This document shows, piece by piece, positions 28,858 to 37,687 of a stretch of DNA of 64,000 bases. Source of the DNA: Bacillus sp. SLBN-46 (GTDB lineage: Bacteria > Bacillota > Bacilli > Bacillales > Cytobacillaceae); contig NZ_JAVIZM010000001.1 of NCBI RefSeq assembly GCF_031453555.1, positions 2,363,001-2,427,000 on the forward strand. The letters run 5' to 3'. The stretch's first letter is position 1. The number at the start of each line of letters is the position of its first letter. Both the position numbers and the translations under genes were made by a program. The notes under the pieces were generated by a model, which searched no databases, was not told the origin of the DNA, and saw only the letters and a program-made list of their open reading frames with translations.

Positions 28858-28881
28858 ATGTTAGGTGTCGTTCTTAACTAA
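28858..28881 (+). CDS. Leader peptide 1 (MLGVVLN)
   Basis: ATG 28858 to TAA 28879-28881, seven codons, eight bases after AAAGGGAGT. The last codons, GTT CTT AAC, are exactly the strand that pairs with 28976-28984, so a ribosome stalled here would open that helix. Confidence 0.6.
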   Translation: MLGVVLN

Positions 28882-28985
28882 TCCAATCAATTGGATACAC
28901 TCATTCTATAATAGCCAGTATAACCTTTTATTTGAGAGCCAATGAAGGTTTATTTAGGTGTATTTATGGAGTGAAGTTAAGAACA

Positions 28986-29042
28986 ATGGGCAAACATACG
29001 CATACATTCTTGAACCAATGTAGCCTGTGTACACTCGTGTAG
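28986..29042 (+). CDS. Possible leader peptide 2 (18 aa)
   Basis: ATG 28986, peptide MGKHTHTFLNQCSLCTLV, with GGAGTGAAG (28968-28976) as ribosome binding site. Its site and spacer overlap the 3' strand of the leader helix, so translation would depend on the state of leader peptide 1. It could be chance. Confidence 0.4.
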   Translation: MGKHTHTFLNQCSLCTLV

Positions 29043-29100
29043 ACAGTTTTTATTTTGGTTAAATTTGGGTATGGAAAATTGAACGTTTATCGTTTCATTT

Positions 29101-29128
29101 AGCCGCAATGACATTGTTCATTGCGGCT
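29101..29128 (+). terminator. Attenuator terminator before the mutS2-like gene
   Basis: AGCCGCAATGA (29101-29111) and TCATTGCGGCT (29118-29128), perfect 11-bp stem with loop CATTGT, followed by ATTTTTATT. It sits only 13 bases before the AGGAGG of the gene on the same transcript, which is expected for attenuation and not for an unrelated upstream gene. Confidence 0.85.
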
Positions 29129-29154
29129 ATTTTTATTATTAGGAGGTTATACAA

Positions 29155-31080
29155 TTGAATCAACATACTTTTCAAGTATTACAATTTGAAGAAATTAAAG
29201 AAGCCATTTCAACCTTTGCTTTAACAAAAGAGGGGAAAACAAAAATTAGGTGCCTGACACCATCAACCAATCAAAAGCAAATTGAAGCATGGCTAGATGA
29301 AGTTTCAGAAGCGGTTGAAATTATAAAAAAGAGTGCTAGTGTTCCTGTACATGGGTTAGAGGGGATGGAACAGTTACTCAATAACATGAACAAGGGGGTT
29401 GCATTACGAGTAGATCAGCTAGTGAAGCTTTACGATTTTTTAGATTGCTGTGGGAAAATGAGAAGATATATGAAGGATAAGGAGTATTACGCTCCAAGAG
29501 TGTCTGCTTATGTAGATTCGATCCATGAATTACCCGAACTCGCAAGTGAGATTATTCGCTGCATCCGCAATGGAAGGGTGGATGATTACGCAAGTAAAGA
29601 ATTATTAAAGATTAGAAAACAAATTGCCATTCAAGAAGAGCGTTTGAAAGAAAAGACACTGCAGCTAATCCGATCAAATAAATATAAATCTTTTCTACAA
29701 GAAAATGTGGTTAGTCAGAGGAATGGAAGATATGTCATCCCCATAAAAAAAGAATATCGAAATAAACTGAAGGGTACCGTACTGGATACATCCGCATCAG
29801 GTTCCACTCTTTTTATTGAGCCCGAGGAGATTGCCGTTTATCAGGATCAATTAACGTGGTTAGTAGCGGATGAAGAGGTAGAGGTACAAAAAGTTCTTAG
29901 TTATTTAACAGGGTTAGTGGAAGAGAAGGAGCAGCAAATCTTAAGTGCTATTGAGACCATGGTTCATTATGATTTTTTGTTTGCTAAAGCTAAGTATTGT
30001 CGCTCTATAAATGGTACAAAAGTAGGGATCAATCAGTCAGAGGAAATTGAATTGATCCAAGCGAAACACCCTCTTTTAGGTGAAAAGGCTGTGCCGTTGT
30101 CATTTAAAATGGGTAAAGGACAACATGCATTAGTTATTACTGGACCCAACACAGGAGGAAAAACAGTAACAATAAAAACAGTAGGCCTTTTGACGATTAT
30201 GGTCCAATGTGGTCTTCATATACCAGCGGCTAAAGAGAGCAATCTTTGCCTCTTTGAACGAATTTTAGTTGATATTGGTGATGGGCAAAGCATTGCTGAA
30301 AATTTAAGTACGTTTAGTTCAAGAATTGTAAATATTATTGATATTTTAAAGGAAACGAACAATCGGACATTGGTCTTATTAGATGAACTGGGTTCCGGGA
30401 CAGATCCTGGAGAAGGTATGGGGCTTGCTACAGCCATTTTAGAAACCTTATACGAAAAAGGGGCAGTGCTCCTGGCAACCACCCATTATAGTGAAATAAA
30501 GGATTTTGCAGAAACACATGAAGGGTTTTTAAATGGATCGATGGAATTCGATTTAGCAACGTTAAGCCCGACCTACCGGTTAATTATCGGGCGAGGGGGC
30601 GAGAGTCAGGCGTTTGCCATTGCATTAAAACTTGGCATCCATCCAAAAATAATCGAGAGAGCACACTTCGTTACTTACAAGGAAGCAAAAGAATATACAA
30701 CGGAAATTACAGCTACGTGGAGATTGAAAGAGATAGAAAAACAGGTAATTATTAATAAACATCGTAATGAAAAAAACGCTTCAAAAACAGAGACGAAAGT
30801 ACAACACTACCAACAAGGTGATAATGTAAAGCTTTCCCCTTCAAATGAATTCGGCATAATTTATAAGGGTCCAGATCAATTTGGGAATTATATTGTCCAA
30901 GTGAAAGGGGAAAAAATGTCAATTAACCATAAAAGAATTGGTTTGTATATAGCTGCAAGTGAGCTTTATCCGGAAGATTATGATTTTGATATTATTTTTC
31001 AATCAAAGGAAAATAGAAAGAAAAGTAAAATACTCAGTAAAGGTCATGAAGAAAATCTAACAATTGACTACACAGAATAA
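29155..31080 (+). CDS. MutS2-like ATPase without Smr domain
   Basis: Homologous to bacterial MutS2, whose ATPase splits collided ribosomes in B. subtilis. It is 641 aa instead of about 785. Start TTG 29155 after AGGAGG (29141-29146). Order: core/lever region (1-300), ATPase with Walker A GPNTGGKT (about 330-337), Walker B LVLLDELGSGTDPGEG (about 405-420) and TTHYSEIK, a short clamp linker, and a KOW-like domain (YQQGDNVKLSPSNEFG, about 545-600). The Smr nuclease domain is missing; the protein stops at HEENLTIDYTE. It is thus a paralogue, not the housekeeping MutS2. Its attenuator leader suggests induction by translation stress. Confidence 0.85.
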   Translation: MNQHTFQVLQFEEIKEAISTFALTKEGKTKIRCLTPSTNQKQIEAWLDEVSEAVEIIKKSASVPVHGLEGMEQLLNNMNKGVALRVDQLVKLYDFLDCCGKMRRYMKDKEYYAPRVSAYVDSIHELPELASEIIRCIRNGRVDDYASKELLKIRKQIAIQEERLKEKTLQLIRSNKYKSFLQENVVSQRNGRYVIPIKKEYRNKLKGTVLDTSASGSTLFIEPEEIAVYQDQLTWLVADEEVEVQKVLSYLTGLVEEKEQQILSAIETMVHYDFLFAKAKYCRSINGTKVGINQSEEIELIQAKHPLLGEKAVPLSFKMGKGQHALVITGPNTGGKTVTIKTVGLLTIMVQCGLHIPAAKESNLCLFERILVDIGDGQSIAENLSTFSSRIVNIIDILKETNNRTLVLLDELGSGTDPGEGMGLATAILETLYEKGAVLLATTHYSEIKDFAETHEGFLNGSMEFDLATLSPTYRLIIGRGGESQAFAIALKLGIHPKIIERAHFVTYKEAKEYTTEITATWRLKEIEKQVIINKHRNEKNASKTETKVQHYQQGDNVKLSPSNEFGIIYKGPDQFGNYIVQVKGEKMSINHKRIGLYIAASELYPEDYDFDIIFQSKENRKKSKILSKGHEENLTIDYTE

Positions 31081-31119
31081 AAAACGTCAGCTAGGAGTTA
31101 ATTTCTAGCTGACGTTTTT
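31081..31119. terminator. Bidirectional terminator, mutS2-like / xapX
   Basis: AAAACGTCAGCTAG (31081-31094) with CTAGCTGACGTTTT (31105-31118), perfect stem, T5 at the end. Confidence 0.87.
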
Positions 31120-31121
31120 CT

Positions 31122-31292
31122 TCATTTTATATAATTTTGCATTATCCAGTCTACAAGAATACCTCCAAAATAGACGCCAAATACACCTACAACGGCGGAG
31201 AAGACCGGAGGAGCTGGTAAGGGCAACTTTAAAAATCGAAACAAAATTCCAACAGCCATCCCGGCAATTAAGCTTAAGACTAACTCTTTCAT
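31122..31292 (-). CDS. XapX-domain membrane protein, 56 aa
   Basis: ATG at 31292 (MKELVLSLIAGMAVG), preceded by GAGGGAACCAA. Two hydrophobic helices (about 3-20 and 33-52) are joined by the conserved LKLPLPAPPVF loop, the hallmark of the XapX domain. A longer frame in another register over this stretch is a shadow. Function unknown. Co-directional with the hemerythrin gene. Confidence 0.82.
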   Translation of the reverse strand: MKELVLSLIAGMAVGILFRFLKLPLPAPPVFSAVVGVFGVYFGGILVDWIMQNYIK

Positions 31293-31364
31293 TTGGTTCC
31301 CTCATCACCTAGTTTAGTTGAACTCACAAAGCTCTTTTTCTAAGTATGAGTTATTTTTTATATC

Positions 31365-31784
31365 TTATTCGGTAATGAACAAATTGTTTTCTTCCTCATG
31401 ATTATGTAGCTCAAAAACTACAAGTAAAGCATCGAAATAGGGGAGAATATCTTCTGTCACTCCCTTATTCTCAATCTTCGCTTTAATCGAGTGTACGATG
31501 ATTTCTAAAATTTGATGGTCCCTTTTCAATTTAATAATCATCTCTTTAAGCTCAGGATTTTCCTTCAATTTTTCAATAAAAAATCCTTCCTCTTCTGATT
31601 GCGCGTGGGCAAGTGTTCTCGTCTCCCAATGTTCAATCAGGGCATCACAAATTTCCTTTGTTTCTTTCGCTTTATTTTCCAATGAAAGTTTTTTTAGCAC
31701 TTTTGTTAAGTCGCGGGCTTCTGTATATATGCCATCATGAATCGAATGATGAGAATGTTTTTTTCTTAAAGACGGTCCAGACAT
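31365..31784 (-). CDS. Hemerythrin-like (HHE) protein, 139 aa
   Basis: Four-helix bundle di-iron protein. Likely iron ligands are the histidines in HSHHSIHDG, HWETRTLAHAQSEEE and KRDHQILE, and the C-terminal pattern HNHEEENNLF. ATG at 31784 follows GAAGGAGAACACAT. It is transcribed away from narG across a shared 161-bp region, so it may belong to nitrate/nitrite or nitric oxide handling, as other HHE proteins of anaerobes do. Ligand (O2, NO or none) is not determined. Confidence 0.75.
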   Translation of the reverse strand: MSGPSLRKKHSHHSIHDGIYTEARDLTKVLKKLSLENKAKETKEICDALIEHWETRTLAHAQSEEEGFFIEKLKENPELKEMIIKLKRDHQILEIIVHSIKAKIENKGVTEDILPYFDALLVVFELHNHEEENNLFITE

Positions 31785-31847
31785 ATGTGTTCTCCTTCGT
31801 AAATACTATATCCCATTCTTGTCCAAAACTTATGTTTTTAAAACTAA

Positions 31848-31892
31848 AAAGGTCAAGATTGACCTTTCTAGGAGTCTTGTTTTTTGTATACA
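31848..31892 (+). promoter_or_regulatory. narG promoter with a perfect 20-bp palindrome at -41.5
   Basis: AAAGGTCAAGATTGACCTTT (31848-31867) is a perfect inverted repeat (9-bp arms, GA centre). TATACA (31887-31892) is a good -10; transcription would start near 31899 and the palindrome centre is 41.5 bp upstream, the class II activator position. It does not match the FNR consensus TGTGA-N6-TCACA. Confidence 0.55.
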
Positions 31893-31945
31893 TTTACATT
31901 TTTAGGAAACGGTAATAAATAAAAATGTCGTAGGAAGGTGAGTCT

Positions 31946-34900
31946 ATGGGCCGAAAACGAGCACCACTTATGAAAAAAATAAAATTTTTTGGAAAATCAA
32001 GAGATGTAGCTGCTCATGCAGTGATGTCTCCAATGGATAGAGATTCAGAAAAGATTTATCGCAGAAGATGGCAGCACGATAAAACGGTTCGAACGACGCA
32101 TGGGGTTAACTGTACAGGATCATGCAGCTGGAAGGTTCATGTGAAAGATGGAATTATCGCATGGGAAACACAACAGACAGATTATCCATCAACAGGACCG
32201 AATATGCCCGAATATGAACCGCGTGGGTGCCCGAGGGGTGCAAGCTTTTCTTGGTATATTTATAGCCCACTCCGGGTTCGTTACCCATATGTTCGTGGTC
32301 ACTTATTGGATATGTGGCGTGAAGAGTTGCAAAAATCTAATGATCCTGTTGCTGCATGGCGGGAGATTGCTACAAACCCAGAGAAATCAAAACGATATAA
32401 ACAGTCAAGGGGAAAAGGAGGACTTGTCCGTGCATCATGGGATGAGGTGAATGAACTAATCTGTGCTTCTCTTATTCATTCAATTCAAGAATTTGGTCCA
32501 GACCGTATATTTGGATTTTCACCCATTCCCGCGATGTCAATGGTTAGCTATGCAGGAGGCGGCCGATTTTTATCACTACTAGGTGGTTCCTTATTAAGTT
32601 TTTATGATTGGTACGCAGACCTTCCACCGGCCTCTCCGCAAGTATGGGGAGAACAAACTGATGTACCTGAGAGCTCTGATTGGTTTAACTCTTCTTATCT
32701 ATTAGTATGGGGTTCTAATATTCCACAAACAAGGACTCCAGATGCTCATTTTATGGTGGAAGCACGGTACCGTGGGACAAAGGTTGTTGCTGTTAGCCCT
32801 GATTATGCTGAGTTTGTTAAATTCGCTGATAACTGGTTAAATGTTCAGGCTGGTATGGATGGAGCCCTTGGAATGGCAATGACTCATGTTATTTTAAAAG
32901 AGTTTTATGTGGATCAAGAAACTGAATATTTTTATGACTATGCGAAAAAATTCACGGATCTCCCATTCCTTGTGAAATTAAAACCACATGGAGAAAACTT
33001 CGTTTCCAGTACGTTTTTAAGAGCTAGTGAGCTTGACGCGACGCTTACAAACGGAGAGTGGAAAACTGCTGTTTGGAACAAAGAAACCAATCAGCCCGCA
33101 TTTCCTAATGGAACGATTGGACATCGATGGGAGGAAAAAGGTCAATGGAACCTCCACCTACAAGACACAGAACAAAACATTTCTGAGTTAAACCCATTAT
33201 TAACTATGTTAGGGAATGAAGATACAGTTGTTAACGTTGAATTTCCTCACTTTGAAGTGGAAAAGAGAGAAACTTTCAAACGTGAGGTCCCAGTAAAGAA
33301 AATTCAAATAAATGGAGAAAAAATCTATATAACTACTGTGTTTGATTTAATGCTCTCTAAATTTGGGGTAAGAAGAGATGGGCTCAAAGGTGATTTTCCG
33401 AAGGATTATGATGATCCAAAACCATATACCCCTGCATGGCAAGAGGCCTTGACTGGAGTGGACCGAAAGCTAGCAGCACAGATTGCGAGAGAGTTTGCAC
33501 AGAATGCCGATGAATCAAAAGGTCGTTCCATGGTTATTATGGGTTCTGGCATAAACCAATGGTATCATGCTGATGCGACATACCGTACCGTCCTAAATTT
33601 AGTTCTATTGACTGGTTCACAAGGAGTGAACGGAGGCGGCTGGGCTCATTATGTAGGACAGGAAAAAGTCCGTCCTCTAGAGGGCTGGCAGACACTTGCT
33701 ATGGCAAGAGACTGGGGTGGACCTCCTAGGCTTCATGCTGCTACGCCGTTCTTTTATTTTGTAACAGAACAATGGAAATACGATGATCAATCCATTGAAG
33801 ACCAAATATCACCTTTGATTAGTGAACCAAGATATAAGCATACAGGTGATTACTATTATTTAGGAACAAGATTAGGGTGGACACCAGCCTATCCACAGTT
33901 TGATAAGAATCCACTCAAACTTGTAGCGGAATCGAAAGGGACCGACAAAGAGCAAATAATTCAATCCATTGTAGATGATGTGAAAGATGGCAAAACAAAA
34001 TTTGCGATTCAAAATCCTGAGGACCCTAAATCATTTCCAAAAGTTATGTTTGTTTGGAGAGGAAACTTAATTGGCAGCTCTTCCAAAGGACACGAATATT
34101 TTTTGAAATATATGCTTGGAACCCATCATGGAAATTTAAGTGAGCAAAATACAGAATTAAAAACGGAAGATATAAATTGGGACGAACCGTCAACAGAAGG
34201 AAAACTCGATTTAATGATAAATATCGATTTTCGCATGGCAGGAACAGGTTTATACTCGGATATCATTCTTCCGGCAGCTACCTGGTACGAAAAATATGAT
34301 ATAAGCAGTACGGATATGCACCCGTTCATTCATCCGTTTAACCCGGCAATTGCGCCACCATGGGAATCGAAATCGGATTGGGACACATTTAGAGGATTGG
34401 CTAAGAAGTTTTCTTCCATGTCCGAACAATATTTTAGTGGGCCTGTACAAGACGTTGTGGCAACACCCATGCTTCATGATTCTAGGGATGAAATTTCTGA
34501 GGCATGTACATTTGGGAAAATTCCAGATTGGCAAAACGGTTCATTTGAGCCAGTACCTGGACAGAACTTTCCGAGTTTGCACATGGTTGAACGTGACTAT
34601 ACAAAGGTCTATGAAAAATTTATATCCCTTGGACCTGTTATTAAGGAACAGATTGGAGCTAAGGGTATTGGCTGGAATGCAAAAGAAGAATATGAAAAAT
34701 TAAAAACGATACTTGGAACAGCCAATAAAACCTCCTACAAGGATTGTCCAAGTCTATACACTGCTCGGGATGCTGCTGAGGCAATTCTTTCTCTTTCAAG
34801 TTCTACAAACGGTTCTCTAGCTATGAAGGCATGGGATGCGCTGGAGAAAAAGTCAGGACAAAAATTAAAAGATTTAGCAGAAGAAAGAGCAGAAGAGCAT

Positions 34901-35635
34901 ATGTCATTTAGTGAGATAACAGCACAACCACGGCAGGTCATTTCTACACCTGTTTTTAGTGGAACGGAAACGGGGGGGAGACGGTATTCACCATTTACAA
35001 CAAATGTGGAACGTTTAATTCCATGGCGTACATTAACCGGTCGCCAACACTTTTATTTAGACCACGAAACTATGTTTGAATTTGGAGAAGAGTTTCCTGT
35101 ATTTAAGGCACCATTAAAAAAGGTAGCATTCCGATCAAAGGATCGAAAGCCAATTAATATGGGCAAGGAAATAAATTTACGTTATTTGACGCCACATTTT
35201 AAATGGTCATTCCATAGTACCTATTTCGATACTCTCCCAATGTTAACGCTATTTAGAGGAGGACCGACAGTATGGATGAATCTTCATGATGCGGATGAAG
35301 TTGGTATTGCAGATAATGATTGGCTGCAAATGTATAACCGAAATGGAGTTGTCGTTGCAAGGGCAGTTGTGTCTCATCGATTACCAAGGGGAGTTGCTTT
35401 CATGTATCACGTGCAAGAGCGGCATATTAACGTCCCTGGTTCAACCATAACGAACGAACGTGGTGGTACATTTAACAGCCCTACGCGTTTACAAATGAAG
35501 CCAACGCACGTAATTGGCGGATACGCCCAGCTAAGTTATGGGTTTAACTATTATGGACCATGCGGAAGCCAGCGTGATGAGAGAGTTATTATTAGTAAAT
35601 TAGATAGGGATGAGGTGGACTGGCTTGAGAATTAA
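31946..35635 (+). CDS. narG: Respiratory nitrate reductase alpha chain NarG
   Basis: Molybdenum-bisMGD catalytic subunit of membrane-bound nitrate reductase, 1229 aa. The N-terminal FS0 cluster motif is HGVNCTGSCSW followed by Cys in RGCPRG. YSDIILPAATWYEKYDISS and the C-terminal molybdopterin domain (TNERGGTFNSPTRLQMKP) are typical. No twin-arginine signal, as expected for a cytoplasm-facing NarG. ATG 31946 follows GGAAGGTGAG. First gene of narGHJI; narH starts before its stop. Confidence 0.97.
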   Translation: MGRKRAPLMKKIKFFGKSRDVAAHAVMSPMDRDSEKIYRRRWQHDKTVRTTHGVNCTGSCSWKVHVKDGIIAWETQQTDYPSTGPNMPEYEPRGCPRGASFSWYIYSPLRVRYPYVRGHLLDMWREELQKSNDPVAAWREIATNPEKSKRYKQSRGKGGLVRASWDEVNELICASLIHSIQEFGPDRIFGFSPIPAMSMVSYAGGGRFLSLLGGSLLSFYDWYADLPPASPQVWGEQTDVPESSDWFNSSYLLVWGSNIPQTRTPDAHFMVEARYRGTKVVAVSPDYAEFVKFADNWLNVQAGMDGALGMAMTHVILKEFYVDQETEYFYDYAKKFTDLPFLVKLKPHGENFVSSTFLRASELDATLTNGEWKTAVWNKETNQPAFPNGTIGHRWEEKGQWNLHLQDTEQNISELNPLLTMLGNEDTVVNVEFPHFEVEKRETFKREVPVKKIQINGEKIYITTVFDLMLSKFGVRRDGLKGDFPKDYDDPKPYTPAWQEALTGVDRKLAAQIAREFAQNADESKGRSMVIMGSGINQWYHADATYRTVLNLVLLTGSQGVNGGGWAHYVGQEKVRPLEGWQTLAMARDWGGPPRLHAATPFFYFVTEQWKYDDQSIEDQISPLISEPRYKHTGDYYYLGTRLGWTPAYPQFDKNPLKLVAESKGTDKEQIIQSIVDDVKDGKTKFAIQNPEDPKSFPKVMFVWRGNLIGSSSKGHEYFLKYMLGTHHGNLSEQNTELKTEDINWDEPSTEGKLDLMINIDFRMAGTGLYSDIILPAATWYEKYDISSTDMHPFIHPFNPAIAPPWESKSDWDTFRGLAKKFSSMSEQYFSGPVQDVVATPMLHDSRDEISEACTFGKIPDWQNGSFEPVPGQNFPSLHMVERDYTKVYEKFISLGPVIKEQIGAKGIGWNAKEEYEKLKTILGTANKTSYKDCPSLYTARDAAEAILSLSSSTNGSLAMKAWDALEKKSGQKLKDLAEERAEEHMSFSEITAQPRQVISTPVFSGTETGGRRYSPFTTNVERLIPWRTLTGRQHFYLDHETMFEFGEEFPVFKAPLKKVAFRSKDRKPINMGKEINLRYLTPHFKWSFHSTYFDTLPMLTLFRGGPTVWMNLHDADEVGIADNDWLQMYNRNGVVVARAVVSHRLPRGVAFMYHVQERHINVPGSTITNERGGTFNSPTRLQMKPTHVIGGYAQLSYGFNYYGPCGSQRDERVIISKLDRDEVDWLEN

Positions 35636-37151
35636 AGCCCAATTTGGAATGGTGATGAACCTAGATAAATGTATCGGGTGTCATACGTGCAGCATCACCT
35701 GTAACAATACGTGGACAAACCGTCCCGGAGCAGAATATATGTGGTGGAATAATGTTGAAACAAAACCTGGGATTGGTTATCCAAAGGAATGGGAAAACCA
35801 AGAAAAATATAAAGGGGGTTGGGTGTTAAAGAATGGGAAGCTTGAACTAAAGGCAGGTGGCCGAGTTTCGAAGCTCTTAAATATTTTTCACAATCCTGAT
35901 TTAGCCCAATTAGACGATTACTATGAACCATGGACCTATGATTATGAGAATTTAATTAATAGCCCCGAAAAAGAACACCAACCAGTGGCTCGACCAAAGT
36001 CTCAGGTGACAGGGGAGTATATGGATATTAAGTGGGGGCCAAATTGGGAGGATGATTTGGCCGGAGTATATCAGACTGGGAAAAATGACCCTAACATAAA
36101 AGGGATTGAAGAAAGAGTAAAATTTGAGTATGAGCAAACCTTCATGATGTATCTGCCAAGAATCTGTGAGCATTGTGTCAATCCAACTTGTGTAGCTTCC
36201 TGTCCATCTGGTGCCATTTACAAAAGGGAAGAGGACGGAATTGTGTTGGTAGATCAAGATGCATGCCGAAGCTGGCGGTATTGTACAACAGGTTGTCCGT
36301 ATAAAAAGGTCTATTTTAATTGGAAAACACATAAAGCAGAAAAATGTACCTTTTGTTTTCCGAGAATTGAGGCTGGACTTCCTACTGTGTGTTCAGAAAC
36401 ATGTGTTGGAAGACTTCGGTATCTAGGGATTGTTTTTTATGATTTAGATAAGGTTGAAGAAGCAGCGTCTGTTACCAATGAAAAAGATTTATATGAAGCC
36501 CATTTAGGAATCTTTCTAGATCCACATGATCCAGAGGTAATTAAGGAAGCGCGAAAAGCTGGTTATCAGGAGGATTGGATTGAAGCTGCACAAAGGTCAC
36601 CTGTCTATAAACTAGCAGTTGAACAACGGATCGCTTTGCCTCTTCATCCAGAATATAGGACATTGCCTATGGTGTGGTATATTCCACCGCTCAGTCCAGT
36701 GATGAGCGCATTTGATGGAGGCTTAGATGGGGTCAATCCTCATGTTATTTACCCTCAAATTGACCAGCTTAGAATTCCCATCGAATATCTAGCCAATATG
36801 TTAAGTGCTGGGGATACCGAAGTTATTCGGAAGGTGCTTAAGAAGATGGTTGCGATGAGAAGTTATATGAGGTCACTAAATTTAGGGAAGAAACCAGAGA
36901 AAAGTATACTTGATGCTGTTGGAATGACAGAAGAAACAATGCATGAAATGTATCAACTTGCAGCAATTGCGAAGTACGATGATCGCTATGTTATTCCATC
37001 CTCACATCGGGAGGATGCTGCAAACCAATATTTAGGACAAGGTACCGGAGGGTTCGATTTTATGGAGGCGTGCTCAGGCTGCTCGGTTACACCGGGGATA
37101 CCGAATGATTATAAAGTAGGGGACGATTATTGGGGGGAGTTAAATGGATGA
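35625..37151 (+). CDS. narH: Nitrate reductase beta chain NarH
   Basis: Iron-sulfur subunit that passes electrons from NarI to NarG, 508 aa. TTG at 35625 (MRIKAQFGMVMNLDKC) is chosen because family members begin KIKAQ and GATGAGGTGG lies six bases before it; an in-frame ATG at 35610 lacks a site. Four cysteine clusters are visible: CIGCHTCSITC, CEHCVNPTCVASCPSG, CRSWRYCTTGCPYKK (with the Trp that marks the [3Fe-4S] cluster) and CTFC...CSETC. Overlaps narG by 11 bases. Confidence 0.96.
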   Translation: MRIKAQFGMVMNLDKCIGCHTCSITCNNTWTNRPGAEYMWWNNVETKPGIGYPKEWENQEKYKGGWVLKNGKLELKAGGRVSKLLNIFHNPDLAQLDDYYEPWTYDYENLINSPEKEHQPVARPKSQVTGEYMDIKWGPNWEDDLAGVYQTGKNDPNIKGIEERVKFEYEQTFMMYLPRICEHCVNPTCVASCPSGAIYKREEDGIVLVDQDACRSWRYCTTGCPYKKVYFNWKTHKAEKCTFCFPRIEAGLPTVCSETCVGRLRYLGIVFYDLDKVEEAASVTNEKDLYEAHLGIFLDPHDPEVIKEARKAGYQEDWIEAAQRSPVYKLAVEQRIALPLHPEYRTLPMVWYIPPLSPVMSAFDGGLDGVNPHVIYPQIDQLRIPIEYLANMLSAGDTEVIRKVLKKMVAMRSYMRSLNLGKKPEKSILDAVGMTEETMHEMYQLAAIAKYDDRYVIPSSHREDAANQYLGQGTGGFDFMEACSGCSVTPGIPNDYKVGDDYWGELNG

Positions 37152-37674
37152 GTATCAACGTATTTTTGGTCTAGCATCTATTTTACTTCAGCATCCTGAA
37201 AAAGATTGGGTTGAAAAAAATGAGTTGAAAGATGAAATTGCCTTAATTGAAAATCAGCTAGTGAAGATCTTATTTAAGCAATTTCAATCATATTTGGAAT
37301 CAACTACCTATTTAGAGCTGTGTACCGAATATGCGAAAACATTTGATTTTAGTGATAAAACAACCCTTTATTTAACCTATCCTCTTTTTGGCGAGAATCC
37401 AGATCGAGGTAAAGCCCTTTTGAAATTAAAGAGTGAGTTTTATGAAGCGGGTCTCCCATTAAAAAGTGAGGAGCTCCCAGATTATTTACCTTTAATACTT
37501 GAATTTTGCTCTTTAGTACCCACAAAACCTGCACAAAAAATGCTATTGATTCATCGCAGGTCCATTGACAATTTATTAAAAGAATTATCATTAATCGAAA
37601 GTCCATACCAAATGATTTTGCAAGCATGCGTACAAACAATTGAAGACATGCAAAGAAAACAAAAGGCTTCGTAA
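37144..37674 (+). CDS. narJ: Nitrate reductase assembly chaperone NarJ
   Basis: Dedicated chaperone for molybdenum cofactor insertion into NarG; not part of the final enzyme. 176 aa, all-helical, of the TorD/NarJ type (FGLASILLQHPEKDW, LPDYLPLILEFCSL). ATG 37144 overlaps narH by eight bases, preceded by GGGGGGAG. It is followed after 13 bases by narI. Confidence 0.93.
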   Translation: MDEYQRIFGLASILLQHPEKDWVEKNELKDEIALIENQLVKILFKQFQSYLESTTYLELCTEYAKTFDFSDKTTLYLTYPLFGENPDRGKALLKLKSEFYEAGLPLKSEELPDYLPLILEFCSLVPTKPAQKMLLIHRRSIDNLLKELSLIESPYQMILQACVQTIEDMQRKQKAS

Positions 37675-37687
37675 AGGGGACTGTATA

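Larger units (their letters stand above)
28825..29139 (+). promoter_or_regulatory. Structured attenuator leader with two tiny ORFs and a terminator
   Basis: Complementary segments seen: GTTCTTAAC (28870-28878) with GTTAAGAAC (28976-28984); ATCCAAT with ATTGGAT (28881-28896); ATACAC (28895-28900) with GTGTAT (28959-28964); AACCTT (28922-28927) with AAGGTT (28945-28950), whose loop shows AGCCAATGA (28937-28945). That loop sequence can pair, with a two-base bulge, with the 3' arm of the terminator (TCATTGCGGCT) and so act as antiterminator. The first long pairing joins the codons at the end of leader ORF 1 to the region just before ORF 2. The layout resembles ribosome-controlled attenuators of antibiotic-response genes. 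Confidence 0.7.

Noticed and set aside
31105..31308. 67-codon minus-strand frame over the xapX gene
   Set aside because: The XapX protein in another register has the better start, ribosome binding site and family motif.
34126..34534. Minus-strand frames within narG
   Set aside because: Antisense shadows of a strongly conserved coding region.
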